Positions 30,058-37,905 of a DNA stretch of 44,178 bases are shown in pieces (the first letter of the stretch is position 1; every line of letters starts with the position of its first letter). Under the pieces are notes generated by a model. It was not told where the DNA came from. It did not search any database and saw nothing but the letters and a program-made list of their open reading frames with translations. This DNA is from a virus: positions 1-44,178 of the IMG/VR virus record IMGVR_UViG_3300030522_000008; one strand, given 5' to 3'. Position numbers and translations under genes: made by a program.

Positions 30058-30225
30058 CTACCTCTCTTTGTGAGGGTTCTTGAAAGTTACCCATCCCTGG
30101 ATCTCACTCCATCGGCCGCACGAGTTCCCCGGACCAGCGTCGCACTTCGGGCAGCGCCGGGTCATCCTGTCGGGGACCGCGGGCGCCTGGACCCGTCCCG
30201 TGAGCTGACTCTTGCGCTTAGGCAT
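30058..30225 (-). CDS. 55-aa zinc-finger protein
   Basis: A basic N-terminus (MPKRKSQLTGR) precedes RRCPKCDAGPGNSCG and an HKER end. This matches a small zinc-finger type common in actinophages (C-x2-C-x7-C plus a basic tail). It probably binds nucleic acid. The ATG overlaps the HNH gene end by 8 bp. Confidence 0.68.
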   Translation of the reverse strand: MPKRKSQLTGRVQAPAVPDRMTRRCPKCDAGPGNSCGRWSEIQGWVTFKNPHKER

Positions 30226-30634
30226 ATGCCACCTCGAACACGATCGGCCCATCGCCGCGGTCACGGTTGCACTGATGGTGGGCCGGCCGCAGGTTCTCGA
30301 TGGTGCTCAGGCCGCCCTGGGACCGCGGGACCACGTGATCACGGGTGAAGCAGCGCGGGTCCGGCCAGGGCAGCTCCAGGTCGATGATCGCCCGATGGTC
30401 GGTGATCCCGTTGGCCCAACAGATGTGACACACCGGGCCCCAGGTGGCGATGATCAGCGTGCGCTGGCGCGCCCTGGTTGCCTGGCCGGTCTTGTCCATA
30501 CTGGACCGGCGATCGTTGTTGCGCGGCTTGCGGATGCGGTTGCCGTACGACCGGCCGATCCTGGTCCCCATCGGGATCGGCACCAGGAACTCGCACCGCG
30601 GCCGGTCCGTCAGGTACTCCAGCCCGCGCATCAT
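30218..30634 (-). CDS. HNH endonuclease
   Basis: The 138-aa protein has zinc Cys69/Cys72 (CHIC), the catalytic DH pair (Asp99-His100 in FTRDHVVPRSQGG), NLRPAHHQCN with Asn114 and Cys122. This is a beta-beta-alpha-metal nuclease that cuts DNA. It is a free-standing gene inside an operon (ATGA start), not obviously a homing element. A basic region (24-60) may bind DNA. Confidence 0.85.
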   Translation of the reverse strand: MMRGLEYLTDRPRCEFLVPIPMGTRIGRSYGNRIRKPRNNDRRSSMDKTGQATRARQRTLIIATWGPVCHICWANGITDHRAIIDLELPWPDPRCFTRDHVVPRSQGGLSTIENLRPAHHQCNRDRGDGPIVFEVAYA

Positions 30635-30915
30635 CGACCGGGCAGGAAGAAAGCCTGGCGCCATCCCCGGTCCCTTCCCGCGCGCACCGACGGTACCCAA
30701 TGCTCTTGGTTGTCGCCGTCAAAGAACAGGTACCGCGTGGTGGTGGTGGATGGCTTGCCGGCGGTTGATCGGCCGTCCGGGGTGGTGATGGTGACCGGTT
30801 CTGCGCCCTCGTGGTCCACGGTTAAAGCTTTGGGTACCATCCCGCGCTGAATCGCCTTGGTCAACGCGTCCAGGTCATGCGGGTTGAACCCGATCGTGAT
30901 TCTCTGCTCTGCCAT
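30631..30915 (-). CDS. 94-aa hypothetical protein
   Basis: GAGAGAAGGGG supports the ATG. The sequence has a helical DLDALTKAIQRG segment and a Thr-rich strand (STTTTRYLFF). First gene of a five-gene leftward operon ending at 28955. I find no clear promoter of its own, so it may depend on read-through of the terminator at 30939. Function unknown. Confidence 0.6.
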   Translation of the reverse strand: MAEQRITIGFNPHDLDALTKAIQRGMVPKALTVDHEGAEPVTITTPDGRSTAGKPSTTTTRYLFFDGDNQEHWVPSVRAGRDRGWRQAFFLPGR

Positions 30916-30938
30916 GGCCCCTTCTCTCGGGTACGGCA

Positions 30939-30968
30939 GAGGCCCGGCTCCCCCTCGAACCGGGCCTC
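30939..30968 (-). terminator. Hairpin terminator after the 176-aa gene
   Basis: A 9-bp perfect stem GAGGCCCGG / CCGGGCCTC with a 12-nt loop lies between the stop at 31051 and the start at 30915. It probably trims transcription into the HNH operon. The remaining sequence of this gap shows nothing further. Confidence 0.65.
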
Positions 30969-31050
30969 CGACTGGATGGTGGTGGTGGGGATTCGAAGAA
31001 CCTTTGCCCTTACGGGAACGCGCGGCCCACCATCGCGCCTACTGGACGGT

Positions 31051-31581
31051 CTAGCTGAACACTTCCGCGTCGATCGCGGCCACGGCTTCCTTTTCGATGC
31101 GCGCCGTGATGGCCTTGATCGCCGCGCCGTGCTCTAGGACGGTGGCCAGATCCGCGTCCGTCTTGGTCGCGATGGACCACGAGGCGGAACGGCCCTTGAC
31201 CTTGTTGGGTCGCGAGTTGATCCGGCCGATCATCGGCTTGGTGGTCTTGCCGATCCGCGGGTCCAGCCGGGACACCATGCCCGACGTGGACCACCGCAGT
31301 GCGATCTCTTGCGGGCCCTCATCCGCGACCGAGGGAACCAGATTGGGAACGGTATCTCCGTCCTTGACCGAGGTGGGCGACCAGCCGTTCGGGCCATCGT
31401 CCAGCACCAGCGTGACCCCGGTGACGTACGGGTAGACCTTGCCTTCCGTGTTCTTCTCCTGGCCTCGGCCGGTGGCCCAGACGGCGACCAGGCGATCCTT
31501 CAGGTCCTCCTTGCCGGGGAAGGTCTCCGCGGCGTCGTCGAAGAACTCGTCCTGCGAAGTGCTGTTCGTCGTGTCCGACAT
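31051..31581 (-). CDS. Probable recombination-partner/ssDNA-binding-like protein
   Basis: The 176-aa protein opens with an acidic low-complexity tail (DEFFDDAAETF), then a beta-rich core (RLVAVWATGRGQEKN, YVTGVTLVLDDG) and a helical end. Actinophages often encode such a protein beside a Cas4/RecB-like exonuclease, where it is annotated as an ssDNA-binding or recombination factor. The exonuclease is the adjacent upstream gene here. The call rests mainly on that pairing. Confidence 0.6.
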   Translation of the reverse strand: MSDTTNSTSQDEFFDDAAETFPGKEDLKDRLVAVWATGRGQEKNTEGKVYPYVTGVTLVLDDGPNGWSPTSVKDGDTVPNLVPSVADEGPQEIALRWSTSGMVSRLDPRIGKTTKPMIGRINSRPNKVKGRSASWSIATKTDADLATVLEHGAAIKAITARIEKEAVAAIDAEVFS

Positions 31582-31620
31582 GCTGTGCGTCCTCTTTCTG
31601 TGTCTGCTTCCGTTTCGGGT

Positions 31621-31640
31621 GCCCGGATTACCCGCCGGGC
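31621..31640 (-). promoter_or_regulatory. Leader hairpin before the 176-aa gene
   Basis: GCCCGG / CCGGGC (6 bp, 8-nt loop) lies just downstream of an 8-codon ORF in a leader of about 120 nt. The order small ORF, hairpin, structural gene is that of a translation-coupled attenuator. The effect is inferred. Confidence 0.4.
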
Positions 31641-31655
31641 CGGGGTGAGCAGGGA

Positions 31656-31682
31656 TCAGGTCCAGATGATCTCGCGCTTCAT
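31656..31682 (-). CDS. 8-codon leader peptide MKREIIWT
   Basis: The tiny ORF has an excellent Shine-Dalgarno (GCGAGGTGATT) right before its ATG and a TGA stop. It lies about 75 nt before the 176-aa gene and 25 nt inside the predicted transcript. It may be a regulatory leader peptide or a remnant. Confidence 0.4.
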   Translation of the reverse strand: MKREIIWT

Positions 31683-31706
31683 AATCACCTCGCTCTCGAT
31701 GGGCTA

Positions 31707-31735
31707 ATCTTACCCGGCTATAGCCGGGCTGTCAA
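31707..31735 (-). promoter_or_regulatory. Consensus promoter with CCCGGCTATAGCCGGG operator in the spacer
   Basis: On the minus strand a perfect TTGACA (31735-31730), a 17-bp spacer, and TAAGAT (31712-31707) are seen. The spacer is almost entirely the 16-bp perfect palindrome at 31713-31728. A repressor dimer sitting there would block RNA polymerase. This is the clearest member of the operator family. Confidence 0.8.
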
Positions 31736-32713
31736 GAGCGGCGTCGAGATCGGCCGCTCGCGCACCCAGCCCACCCGGCGCCCCTTCGCCACGCTGGCAC
31801 CTAGCGAACGCAGGCGCACATTGCCCAGAGCCTGCACCATTACGTCGTGGCCGTAGTCCAGGGCCACCTCGTGCAACTCCACCGGCAACTGCTCCGGTCC
31901 GGGCGCCTGAGGCATGTGGGCCAGCAGCGCCACCCGGCGCCCCTCGAACTCCGTACCGGGCCGGCCCACGAGGTTCCACTGCGGCGCCGGCACCCACTCG
32001 CCCCGCGGGTCCTCAGGGCCTTCCCACATCCACTCGGCCGAGTCGTAACCCTCCTGTTGACCGGCGATCTCCTGGTAGCTCCAGAAGCGACGCTGGGTCT
32101 TCAGGTCCAGAATGCCGATCTGGCCGGTTAGCGTGCATCGCACGCCCATGTCCAGGGTGCCGATCACGCCGTATGTGGTGTTGCACACCCGGCGTTCCGC
32201 CATCATCGGGATGGGTTCCAGGTAGTGCTCGGCCAGCGCCTTCCACAGGCTGGACAGCTGAAGGCGCATGGTCCGGCTCCCGGTGATCACCCCGGATTCG
32301 TTGTAGACCTGGAGCATGGTGTGCCTGGCCGTCCCGCGGCGCGCGCCCTGGCCACCGCCGGCAGCGTCCACGGCCTTGTCCGCGTGTTCCTCCAGCCATG
32401 CCTTGGCCTCGTCCGGGTCCATGGTCTCCAGGCCCTGAGCGAACAGCTCATCCACCAGCACCTCGTCCGCGCGCAGCCCGAGCAGTAGCATCCGCTCGCG
32501 CCAGTGCTGGAGCCGGATCTGGTCACTGAAGGCAGCGGCCAGGTTGGTCATCCGCATGAACCCGCGCTGACCCTTCGGGATCTCGTAGCCGGGGGGCGCC
32601 GGGAAGTCGTAGCGGCCCCGGTAGCGAGCGTTCAGGCCGTAGACGGCCTTGGCCGGGGCATCATCGTAGAAGCCGTCCAGGTCATCGTCAGTGGTGGGAA
32701 CGAGGTCAGTCAC
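31718..32713 (-). CDS. RecB/Cas4-family exonuclease
   Basis: The 331-aa PD-(D/E)xK nuclease shows His131 (TARHTMLQ), Asp188 (VIGTLDMGV), Asp203 and Lys205 (GILDLKT), and a Q-x3-Y motif in IAGQQEGYD, the order of RecB-like nucleases. Unlike Cas4 I see no four-Cys iron-sulphur cluster. It likely makes single-stranded DNA for recombination-dependent replication. The GTG start overlaps the upstream stop (GTGA). Its C-terminal end reaches into the spacer operator of the next promoter. Confidence 0.82.
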   Translation of the reverse strand: MTDLVPTTDDDLDGFYDDAPAKAVYGLNARYRGRYDFPAPPGYEIPKGQRGFMRMTNLAAAFSDQIRLQHWRERMLLLGLRADEVLVDELFAQGLETMDPDEAKAWLEEHADKAVDAAGGGQGARRGTARHTMLQVYNESGVITGSRTMRLQLSSLWKALAEHYLEPIPMMAERRVCNTTYGVIGTLDMGVRCTLTGQIGILDLKTQRRFWSYQEIAGQQEGYDSAEWMWEGPEDPRGEWVPAPQWNLVGRPGTEFEGRRVALLAHMPQAPGPEQLPVELHEVALDYGHDVMVQALGNVRLRSLGASVAKGRRVGWVRERPISTPLLTARL

Positions 32714-32973
32714 AAGCACTCCCCAGCGTGATAGGTAAAGCAGTCCAGGCACGCGATCTGCCTCGGCGGGTAACGGGTGGGCCGGAGTGCCAGCGCCACC
32801 TTTTCGCACTGATCGTCGGCATGGATCCATCCCCCATGACCATCCGAACGGGCATCCTCGCCCGGCACGATCGGGTCATCGCAGGATCCACAATCGGACT
32901 CGTAGGTGGCTGTGAAGATCGGCCCGAGGGCTGGAGCCTCTATTTCCTCGGCATCGTCGTAGAAGTCACTCAC
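32710..32973 (-). CDS. 87-aa zinc-binding protein
   Basis: The GTG at 32973 overlaps the upstream stop (a GTG at 32985 is possible). The chain has CGSCDDPIVPGEDARS, then HADDQC and a final CLDC, giving a C-x2-C / H-x4-C plus C-x2-C array. The first part matches a small zinc-finger type common in actinophages. Function unknown. Confidence 0.65.
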   Translation of the reverse strand: MSDFYDDAEEIEAPALGPIFTATYESDCGSCDDPIVPGEDARSDGHGGWIHADDQCEKVALALRPTRYPPRQIACLDCFTYHAGECL

Positions 32974-33250
32974 GGGACTGCCCACCGAACTGGGGCTGGT
33001 CCCAACCCTCGTTGATGTCCGCCACGCCGCAGTTGAGTGCGGCGGCGAGGAAGTACCGGCCCACCAGCGCCAGGCCCTCGCGGGAGATGTTGAACGTCCT
33101 GCCGGCCACCTCCATCACCACGCCTTCCGGCTGCTGGGTGCGGAACTTGATCGCACCCTGGGCTGAATTGATGTCCATGTGTCCGCCGGTATGCTCCGTG
33201 CTCACATACGCGACCCGGGTCATGCTGCCCAGGATGGGGATCTCACTCAT
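32966..33250 (-). CDS. 94-aa hypothetical protein
   Basis: The ATGA overlap sets the start. The pattern GVVMEVAGRTFNISREGLALVGRYFLAAALN is split here as GVVMEVAGRTFN, ISREGLALVG and RYFLAAALN. It suggests a beta hairpin followed by a helix. No family is recognised. Part of the ten-gene leftward replication operon. Confidence 0.58.
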   Translation of the reverse strand: MSEIPILGSMTRVAYVSTEHTGGHMDINSAQGAIKFRTQQPEGVVMEVAGRTFNISREGLALVGRYFLAAALNCGVADINEGWDQPQFGGQSRE

Positions 33251-33438
33251 GACTCCACCATCGGCTTTCCGAACTCCAGCGGCGCCTCGAATGTGACGTT
33301 GTTCGGGTGACCGGCCAGGCGCATGAGCGACGGGGGTTCCGGGCCGTCTTCGAATACGTAGGCGTTGAACGCCTCCACGTCGGTAACGGACATCATGTAC
33401 CAGTGCCCATCGTCATCACTGTCCAGCAGATATCTCAT
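33247..33438 (-). CDS. 63-aa hypothetical protein
   Basis: It starts MRYLLDSDDDGHWYMMSV at the ATGA overlap with the helicase. Short, acidic and aromatic. Pattern of small actinophage proteins downstream of helicases. Function unknown. Confidence 0.58.
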   Translation of the reverse strand: MRYLLDSDDDGHWYMMSVTDVEAFNAYVFEDGPEPPSLMRLAGHPNNVTFEAPLEFGKPMVES

Positions 33439-35276
33439 GCTCTCGCTCGCTCCTTGATCTTCTCGATGTTGGGGTCCAGGAACCTAGACGCCTTGACTTT
33501 AGAGATGGCGTCTGACAACTTCCCCGCCTTGCCGGACGCCTTGCTACTCAGGATCTTCTTGACCTCGGACTCGTCCAGCAGGCGCCGCGCCTCGGCCACC
33601 ATCGCCTCCGACGGCACGGCCTTGCGCCACGGTCGGGTCTTGTCCGCCAACAGGGCACCGATGTCCCCACCGCGCTCCTGCGCCTCATCCTCGGCCAGCC
33701 CCATGGCCAGCTCCAGGTCCGGCGCCGTAGCTAGGCGGACGTTGTGCGACCGCTTGCCGGCGACGTGCATCCGCGACCAGATCTCCCACCCGGCCACCGT
33801 CTGGACGATGTACACGTAACCGCGGTCGAAGCGGTCTGTGGGCAGGAACGGGACACCGCCGGCGGTGTACTTCCACGCCTTACTGCTGGCCTGGACGATC
33901 GCGTCCCACTGCTCCACGCGGACCGGACCGCGGTAGGCATTGTCTTCGTCCGGCTCGATGTCCCGGCCAAGGTCCCACTCGTCCTCCATGGCCAGGAAGC
34001 TCTGACCGTCCCGCACTTCACCGATCTTGTCCGACAGATCGACCACGGTGGCCACCGTGGTGGTCGTGCCCTGGACGCACAGCAGGACGCAGCGCTGGTC
34101 CTCGCGCGCCGGCGCGGACGCGTCCAGCCATGGCCGCAACCCGCGCCCGATCATCTGAACGAACAGCGGGACGGACTGGGTCGGCCTGGCCACGATCACG
34201 CACATGGTGCGCGGACTGTCCCAGCCTTCCGTGAGTTTCATGGCGTTGCAGACCACCGTGGTCACGCCGGACTCGTAGCGAGCGAGCACAGCCCGGTTGT
34301 GCTCGTCCCCGTGCGAGCCGGACACAACCTCGGCCTTCACGCCAGCAGTATTGAACGCGTCCGCGAACGCCTGGGCCGAACGGACCAGGGGAGCGAACAG
34401 AACGGTAGAGGGGGCACCGTCCACTGTCTCGAACATATGCGCTTCGCAGCCCTCGCAGCCGCTACGCCGATTACTGCCTGCGCGTTCCTCGCAGTCAGCA
34501 CAGATCCCCGGGTCACCACCGCTATAGCGCGCTTCCTGAAACCATGCGTCCACCACGGCCTCAGGGGCGATAGAATCGGCCAGGGATGCGTCCAGGACAG
34601 AGTCCGAGGCTCCAGGGTCCAGGCCCGGGATGGTGATCGTGTACGGCACGAGGTCGATCAGGTAGCCGTGCCGGATGCCCCACGGCAGCGAGCGACTGAA
34701 CGGCATGTCCTGGATGACTGACCCCAGCCCGCGGCCGTCCGTCCTGGACAGGGTGGCGCTATAGAACGTGACCGGGACGAAGCCGTGCCGATACTCGATT
34801 CCGGAAGCCCCGATGATCGGCAGCGCCCCGTAGTACTCCAGGATGTCCACATAGGACTTGGCCACTGCGTGGTGACCCTCGTCAACAATGATCTTGCCGA
34901 CGTCCTGGATCTGCTCCTTGCGGCCGGGCTGGATCAGGGTCTGGACGCTGGCCACCACGATGTCCGCGTCCACCTCGTTGCGGCCAGCCTTGACCACGCC
35001 GATGGTCCACCGGCCCTTGGTCACGAAGGTGATCTTGTCCACGGCCTGGCGGATGAGTTCGTCCGTGTGGACGAGGACCAGGGCGCGATCATCCGGCAGG
35101 CCGGTGGCGTCCAGGTGGTGATCCGACCGATTCAGCCACTCGTCCAGCTCCGCGGCGAACGTGATCGTCTTGCCCAGGCCGGTGGCCATCTCGATGGCCA
35201 GCCGGGTCACGTCCGGGGCAGCCTGCCTGGCTTCGCGCAGGGCGGTCAGGGCCTGGGCCTGGTAGTCACGTAACAT
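33435..35276 (-). CDS. Superfamily 2 DNA helicase with inserted zinc ribbon
   Basis: The 613-aa protein has an RDYQAQAL entry, Walker A ATGLGKT (31-37), DEGH (132-135), SAT (173-175) and motif VI QMIGRGLR (374-381), an SSL2/UvsW-like DEAD/DEAH helicase. Between the two motor domains lies CADCEERAGSNRRSGCEGC (Cys259, 262, 274, 277), a probable zinc ribbon for DNA contact. The C-terminal 200 residues are charged and helical. It likely remodels forks or branched DNA. The TGATG overlap fixes the start. Confidence 0.9.
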   Translation of the reverse strand: MLRDYQAQALTALREARQAAPDVTRLAIEMATGLGKTITFAAELDEWLNRSDHHLDATGLPDDRALVLVHTDELIRQAVDKITFVTKGRWTIGVVKAGRNEVDADIVVASVQTLIQPGRKEQIQDVGKIIVDEGHHAVAKSYVDILEYYGALPIIGASGIEYRHGFVPVTFYSATLSRTDGRGLGSVIQDMPFSRSLPWGIRHGYLIDLVPYTITIPGLDPGASDSVLDASLADSIAPEAVVDAWFQEARYSGGDPGICADCEERAGSNRRSGCEGCEAHMFETVDGAPSTVLFAPLVRSAQAFADAFNTAGVKAEVVSGSHGDEHNRAVLARYESGVTTVVCNAMKLTEGWDSPRTMCVIVARPTQSVPLFVQMIGRGLRPWLDASAPAREDQRCVLLCVQGTTTTVATVVDLSDKIGEVRDGQSFLAMEDEWDLGRDIEPDEDNAYRGPVRVEQWDAIVQASSKAWKYTAGGVPFLPTDRFDRGYVYIVQTVAGWEIWSRMHVAGKRSHNVRLATAPDLELAMGLAEDEAQERGGDIGALLADKTRPWRKAVPSEAMVAEARRLLDESEVKKILSSKASGKAGKLSDAISKVKASRFLDPNIEKIKERARA

Positions 35277-35521
35277 CAGCGGTTCACCAACCAATTGCAG
35301 TGATGGGCGTAGGCAGTCAGCGTGTAGACCCGAGGAAAGCCCAGAAGCGGCCGAAGGATCCCGCGCTGAATCAGGCGACGAACCGCCCTGCCTTCCAGAA
35401 AGCCATAGGGTGTCACGTTGTATGCGTCCGAACGGGCGACCCGATCGAGAATCCGAGCCTGGACTGGACCTACGCATTCAACGGGCGCGTACGGCACCCG
35501 GCTTGGCCGCACGGTGATCAC
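35276..35521 (-). CDS. 81-aa winged-helix-like protein
   Basis: AYNVTPYGFLEGRAVRRLIQRG then LLGFPRVYTLTAY gives the helix-helix-wing rhythm of a small DNA-binding protein; segments are residues about 33-70. It is coupled on both sides by overlaps in the helicase operon. A DNA-binding helper is inferred only from pattern. Confidence 0.58.
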   Translation of the reverse strand: MITVRPSRVPYAPVECVGPVQARILDRVARSDAYNVTPYGFLEGRAVRRLIQRGILRPLLGFPRVYTLTAYAHHCNWLVNR

Positions 35522-35751
35522 GGCCGGTCACCGTGCCAGCCCTCGGCATCGCTCGCCACCGCAGTCTCTACGGCCTGGAGCCACGCCACGTTCGTGATGC
35601 ACGAGACTCGCGAGCAGACGTCTAGGCCTTCCATCGGCCGGCCGCAGCACCAGCGGCAGGCCACGCGCGCGTCCGGAGCCACGAAGACCACGGTGCCATC
35701 GTGGTCATAGCTGACGGTTTGTGCGGCGATCACCAGGAGCTGCTTGGGCAT
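35518..35751 (-). CDS. 77-aa Cys-rich hypothetical protein
   Basis: It starts at the TGATG junction (MPKQLLVIAAQTVSY). CRWCCGRPMEGLDVCSRVSC holds five Cys in a C-x2-C ... C-x4-C arrangement likely to bind zinc. Function unknown. Confidence 0.6.
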   Translation of the reverse strand: MPKQLLVIAAQTVSYDHDGTVVFVAPDARVACRWCCGRPMEGLDVCSRVSCITNVAWLQAVETAVASDAEGWHGDRP

Positions 35752-36023
35752 CAGTCCTCGCTCTCGATCCGGTTGGGTCCGGACCACAGGATGGTGTTGA
35801 TCAGGTCGACGGCCTGGCCGGTCGCCCCGCGGCGCACGGTCACCGTGGCACCCAGGGGCATCTCGATCGGTCCCGGCCAGCCTTTTGCCGCGATGCGCAT
35901 CTTGCCGGTCTTCAGGCGCACGGACGAGATCACCGGGAAGTACTTCCCCTTGCTAGCCGAGTAGATCTCGTCCGACTCCACCACCTCGGCCCAAGTGATC
36001 TCCTGGTCAGTCAAGGGGATCAC
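35751..36023 (-). CDS. 90-aa beta-rich hypothetical protein
   Basis: Residues 10-70 alternate like a small barrel (GKYFPVISSVRLKTGKMRI, GATVTVRRGATG). The start overlaps the membrane-protein gene by 17 bp. No family is recognised. Confidence 0.58.
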   Translation of the reverse strand: MIPLTDQEITWAEVVESDEIYSASKGKYFPVISSVRLKTGKMRIAAKGWPGPIEMPLGATVTVRRGATGQAVDLINTILWSGPNRIESED

Positions 36024-36180
36024 TCTTGCCGGGCACGTAGAACGTGTCGATCAGGTGGATGATCAGGCCGATGAGCGCGAGGGCCAGCGCCAACCAGCCC
36101 AGGATGTCCCAGCCATTGGCGATGGCGATGAGAAGAACGAACACGCCCGCACTCACGAACAATGACGAGGCAGCTTTCAC
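36007..36180 (-). CDS. 57-aa two-span membrane protein
   Basis: The GTG at the GTGA junction gives two spans (SLFVSAGVFVLLIAIANGW and ILGWLALALALIGLIIHLI) and a short polar tail. It could be an inner-membrane effector or superinfection-exclusion protein. The role is unknown. Confidence 0.62.
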   Translation of the reverse strand: MKAASSLFVSAGVFVLLIAIANGWDILGWLALALALIGLIIHLIDTFYVPGKSDPLD

Positions 36181-36401
36181 GACGCGTTCCGTACGTGCTC
36201 TGCCTGGACGCGCGTCGTCGCGGCCACGAACATGTTTGCCCGGACGTCGTAGCAGTCCTGGCAGCACGGCACGTAGACGGTGAACGCGGGACTGACACCG
36301 GCCAGCATGGACATCGGGTCCAGGCGGATGATGCCAGTGCCGGCACAGAACGGACTGGCCTGCATCTCGCAGGGGCCGGTAGTGACGTGGAGGATTTCCA
36401 T
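36177..36401 (-). CDS. 74-aa Cys-rich protein, leaderless first gene
   Basis: The ATG is 6 nt behind TATAGT. Cys residues at CEMQASPFC and PCCQDC could bind zinc. It heads the ten-gene operon running to 31718 that includes helicase and exonuclease. The divergent neighbour is another helicase gene. Function unknown. Confidence 0.62.
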   Translation of the reverse strand: MEILHVTTGPCEMQASPFCAGTGIIRLDPMSMLAGVSPAFTVYVPCCQDCYDVRANMFVAATTRVQAEHVRNAS

Positions 36402-36407
36402 AGCCTG

Positions 36408-36435
36408 ACTATAGCACGGGTGGACGTACGTGCAA
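36408..36435 (-). promoter_or_regulatory. Leftward leaderless promoter TTGCAC-16-TATAGT
   Basis: On the minus strand TTGCAC (36435-36430), a 16-bp spacer ending CCCGTGC, and TATAGT (36413-36408) lie 6 nt before the ATG at 36401. It drives the large leftward replication operon. Confidence 0.7.
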
Positions 36436-36453
36436 TACGTGTATCCCCTCCCG

Positions 36454-36483
36454 TGGAAAGTCTGGGTCTAGGTCTGCTATAGT
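36454..36483 (+). promoter_or_regulatory. Rightward leaderless promoter of the RecD-like helicase
   Basis: TGGAAA (36454-36459), an 18-bp spacer with GGTCTAGGTCTGC, and TATAGT (36478-36483) lie 7 nt before the ATG at 36491. It is back-to-back with the leftward promoter, so both replication operons fire from one 76-bp region. Confidence 0.65.
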
Positions 36484-36490
36484 CCACCAC

Positions 36491-37828
36491 ATGACAGACC
36501 TCACCGCTCAGCAGGCCCTGGGCATGGAGAAGATCAAGGCTTGGTACGACGCCAGGCAATTCCACAACGTCCCGGACTCGGCGTTCGGTGCCGACGTCTT
36601 CCGCTGGTTCGGCTACGCCGGCACCGGTAAGACGTTCAGCGCGGCCCGGGTGCCCGAGGCCCTCGGGATCGAGCGCGTGGCGTTCGGCACCTACACCGGC
36701 AAAGCGGCCAGCGTCCTGCGCCGCTCGCTCCAGCGCTACGGCGTCAGCTACCCGGTGACCACCATCCACTCCGCCATCTACTTCCCGACCACCTCGGCCG
36801 AGGCGCGGCAGGCGTTCGTGGACGCGTCGATGGAGCTGGCCAACTGTCAGGACGGACTGGAGGTCATGGGACTCACCGATGAAGAGATGTCCAGCATCCA
36901 GAGACGCTCCAGCGAGCTGCGCGCCCAGCTTCCCGAACTGGAGGCCAACACTCACCGGCTCTCGTTCGAGTTCAACCCGGACGGCCCGTGGGCCGGGCTG
37001 GACCTGATCGTCCTGGACGAAGTGTCCATGGTGAACGCCAAGCTCGCCGCCGACATCGAGTCCTACGGCGTGCCCATCCTGGTGCTCGGTGACCCGGCCC
37101 AGCTTCCCCCCGTGGAGGGCGGCGGGTACTACACGGACGCCGAGCCGGACCATCTACTGACCGACGTGCAGCGCCAGGCCCTGGACAATCCCGTGCTGGA
37201 GTTGGCCACCCGGATCCGGGAGTCCAGCACGGGGTCTCTTGGATTGACAAGTTCTGACACCGTGCCGGCCAGCCTTGCCGCGGCCATGGAGCATGATCAG
37301 GTGCTGTGCTGGACCAATAAGCGTCGCTGGGCGATGATCTCCGCGATGCGCCGCAGGCTCGGCCTGCCAGGAGGCACCGTGGCCCCCGGTGATCGCATCA
37401 TGTGCCTGACCAATAACAAAGACCTTGCCGTGTTCAACGGCGAACAATTCGAGGTGCTGGCGGTCACGGAAGGCACACTCGGGCCGACGCTCAGCGTAAA
37501 GACCGAGACCGGTGCCGTCCGGGACATCCCGGCCTTTGCCGACGGCTTCCAGGGCCAGGAGATCCAGGTGCAGGCCAAGAACAGCGGCCTGGGCGGAAAG
37601 GGCCTGAGGATGCTCGCCACGTTCGCCCAGGCGATCACCGTGCACAAAGCACAGGGCAGCGAGTGGGACAGCGTGTACGTGGTCAACGAAACGCCGGGGT
37701 TGATCTCCATGACGGCCAAACGCAAAGGCTCCAAGGAGGGCATCGCAGAGGGCCGCAGGTGGGCCTACACTGCGGTAACCCGGGCTAAGGAGCGTGTGAC
37801 GATCACGGCACCGAGCCAGGGCCGATAG
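36491..37828 (+). CDS. RecD/Dda-like superfamily 1B helicase
   Basis: The 445-aa protein shows Walker A GYAGTGKT (41-48), Walker B LIVLDEVSM with Asp175-Glu176, GDPAQLPP (200-207), then near the C-terminus TVHKAQGSEWDSVYV and YTAVTRAKERV. This 5'-3' DNA helicase set matches Dda/RecD. It would unwind DNA at forks or during recombination. The start is fixed by the -10 box at 7-nt spacing. Confidence 0.92.
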   Translation: MTDLTAQQALGMEKIKAWYDARQFHNVPDSAFGADVFRWFGYAGTGKTFSAARVPEALGIERVAFGTYTGKAASVLRRSLQRYGVSYPVTTIHSAIYFPTTSAEARQAFVDASMELANCQDGLEVMGLTDEEMSSIQRRSSELRAQLPELEANTHRLSFEFNPDGPWAGLDLIVLDEVSMVNAKLAADIESYGVPILVLGDPAQLPPVEGGGYYTDAEPDHLLTDVQRQALDNPVLELATRIRESSTGSLGLTSSDTVPASLAAAMEHDQVLCWTNKRRWAMISAMRRRLGLPGGTVAPGDRIMCLTNNKDLAVFNGEQFEVLAVTEGTLGPTLSVKTETGAVRDIPAFADGFQGQEIQVQAKNSGLGGKGLRMLATFAQAITVHKAQGSEWDSVYVVNETPGLISMTAKRKGSKEGIAEGRRWAYTAVTRAKERVTITAPSQGR

Positions 37829-37837
37829 TCGCGGAAG

Positions 37838-37866
37838 GGGCCAGGAGGTCGCAAGCCTCCTGGCCC
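37838..37866 (+). terminator. 11-bp hairpin after the helicase gene
   Basis: A perfect stem GGGCCAGGAGG / CCTCCTGGCCC with a 7-nt loop lies 10 nt past the helicase stop. There is no U-tract, so termination may be partial, allowing co-expression of the primase-helicase. Confidence 0.6.
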
Positions 37867-37905
37867 TGATCGTCCGCACCGGATATGACAGGAGAGTACC
37901 AACAC

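Noticed and set aside
30975-31020. tRNA-like TTCGAA sequence with a repeated CCACCACCA on the minus strand
   Set aside because: The T-stem does not pair, and no D-arm or anticodon arm fits within 76 nt. It could resemble the 3' end of a host tRNA as in an attachment site, but there is no integrase.
34511-34540. CTATAG inside the SF2 helicase gene
   Set aside because: Lies mid-gene without -35 partner or downstream start, so not counted as a promoter or operator.
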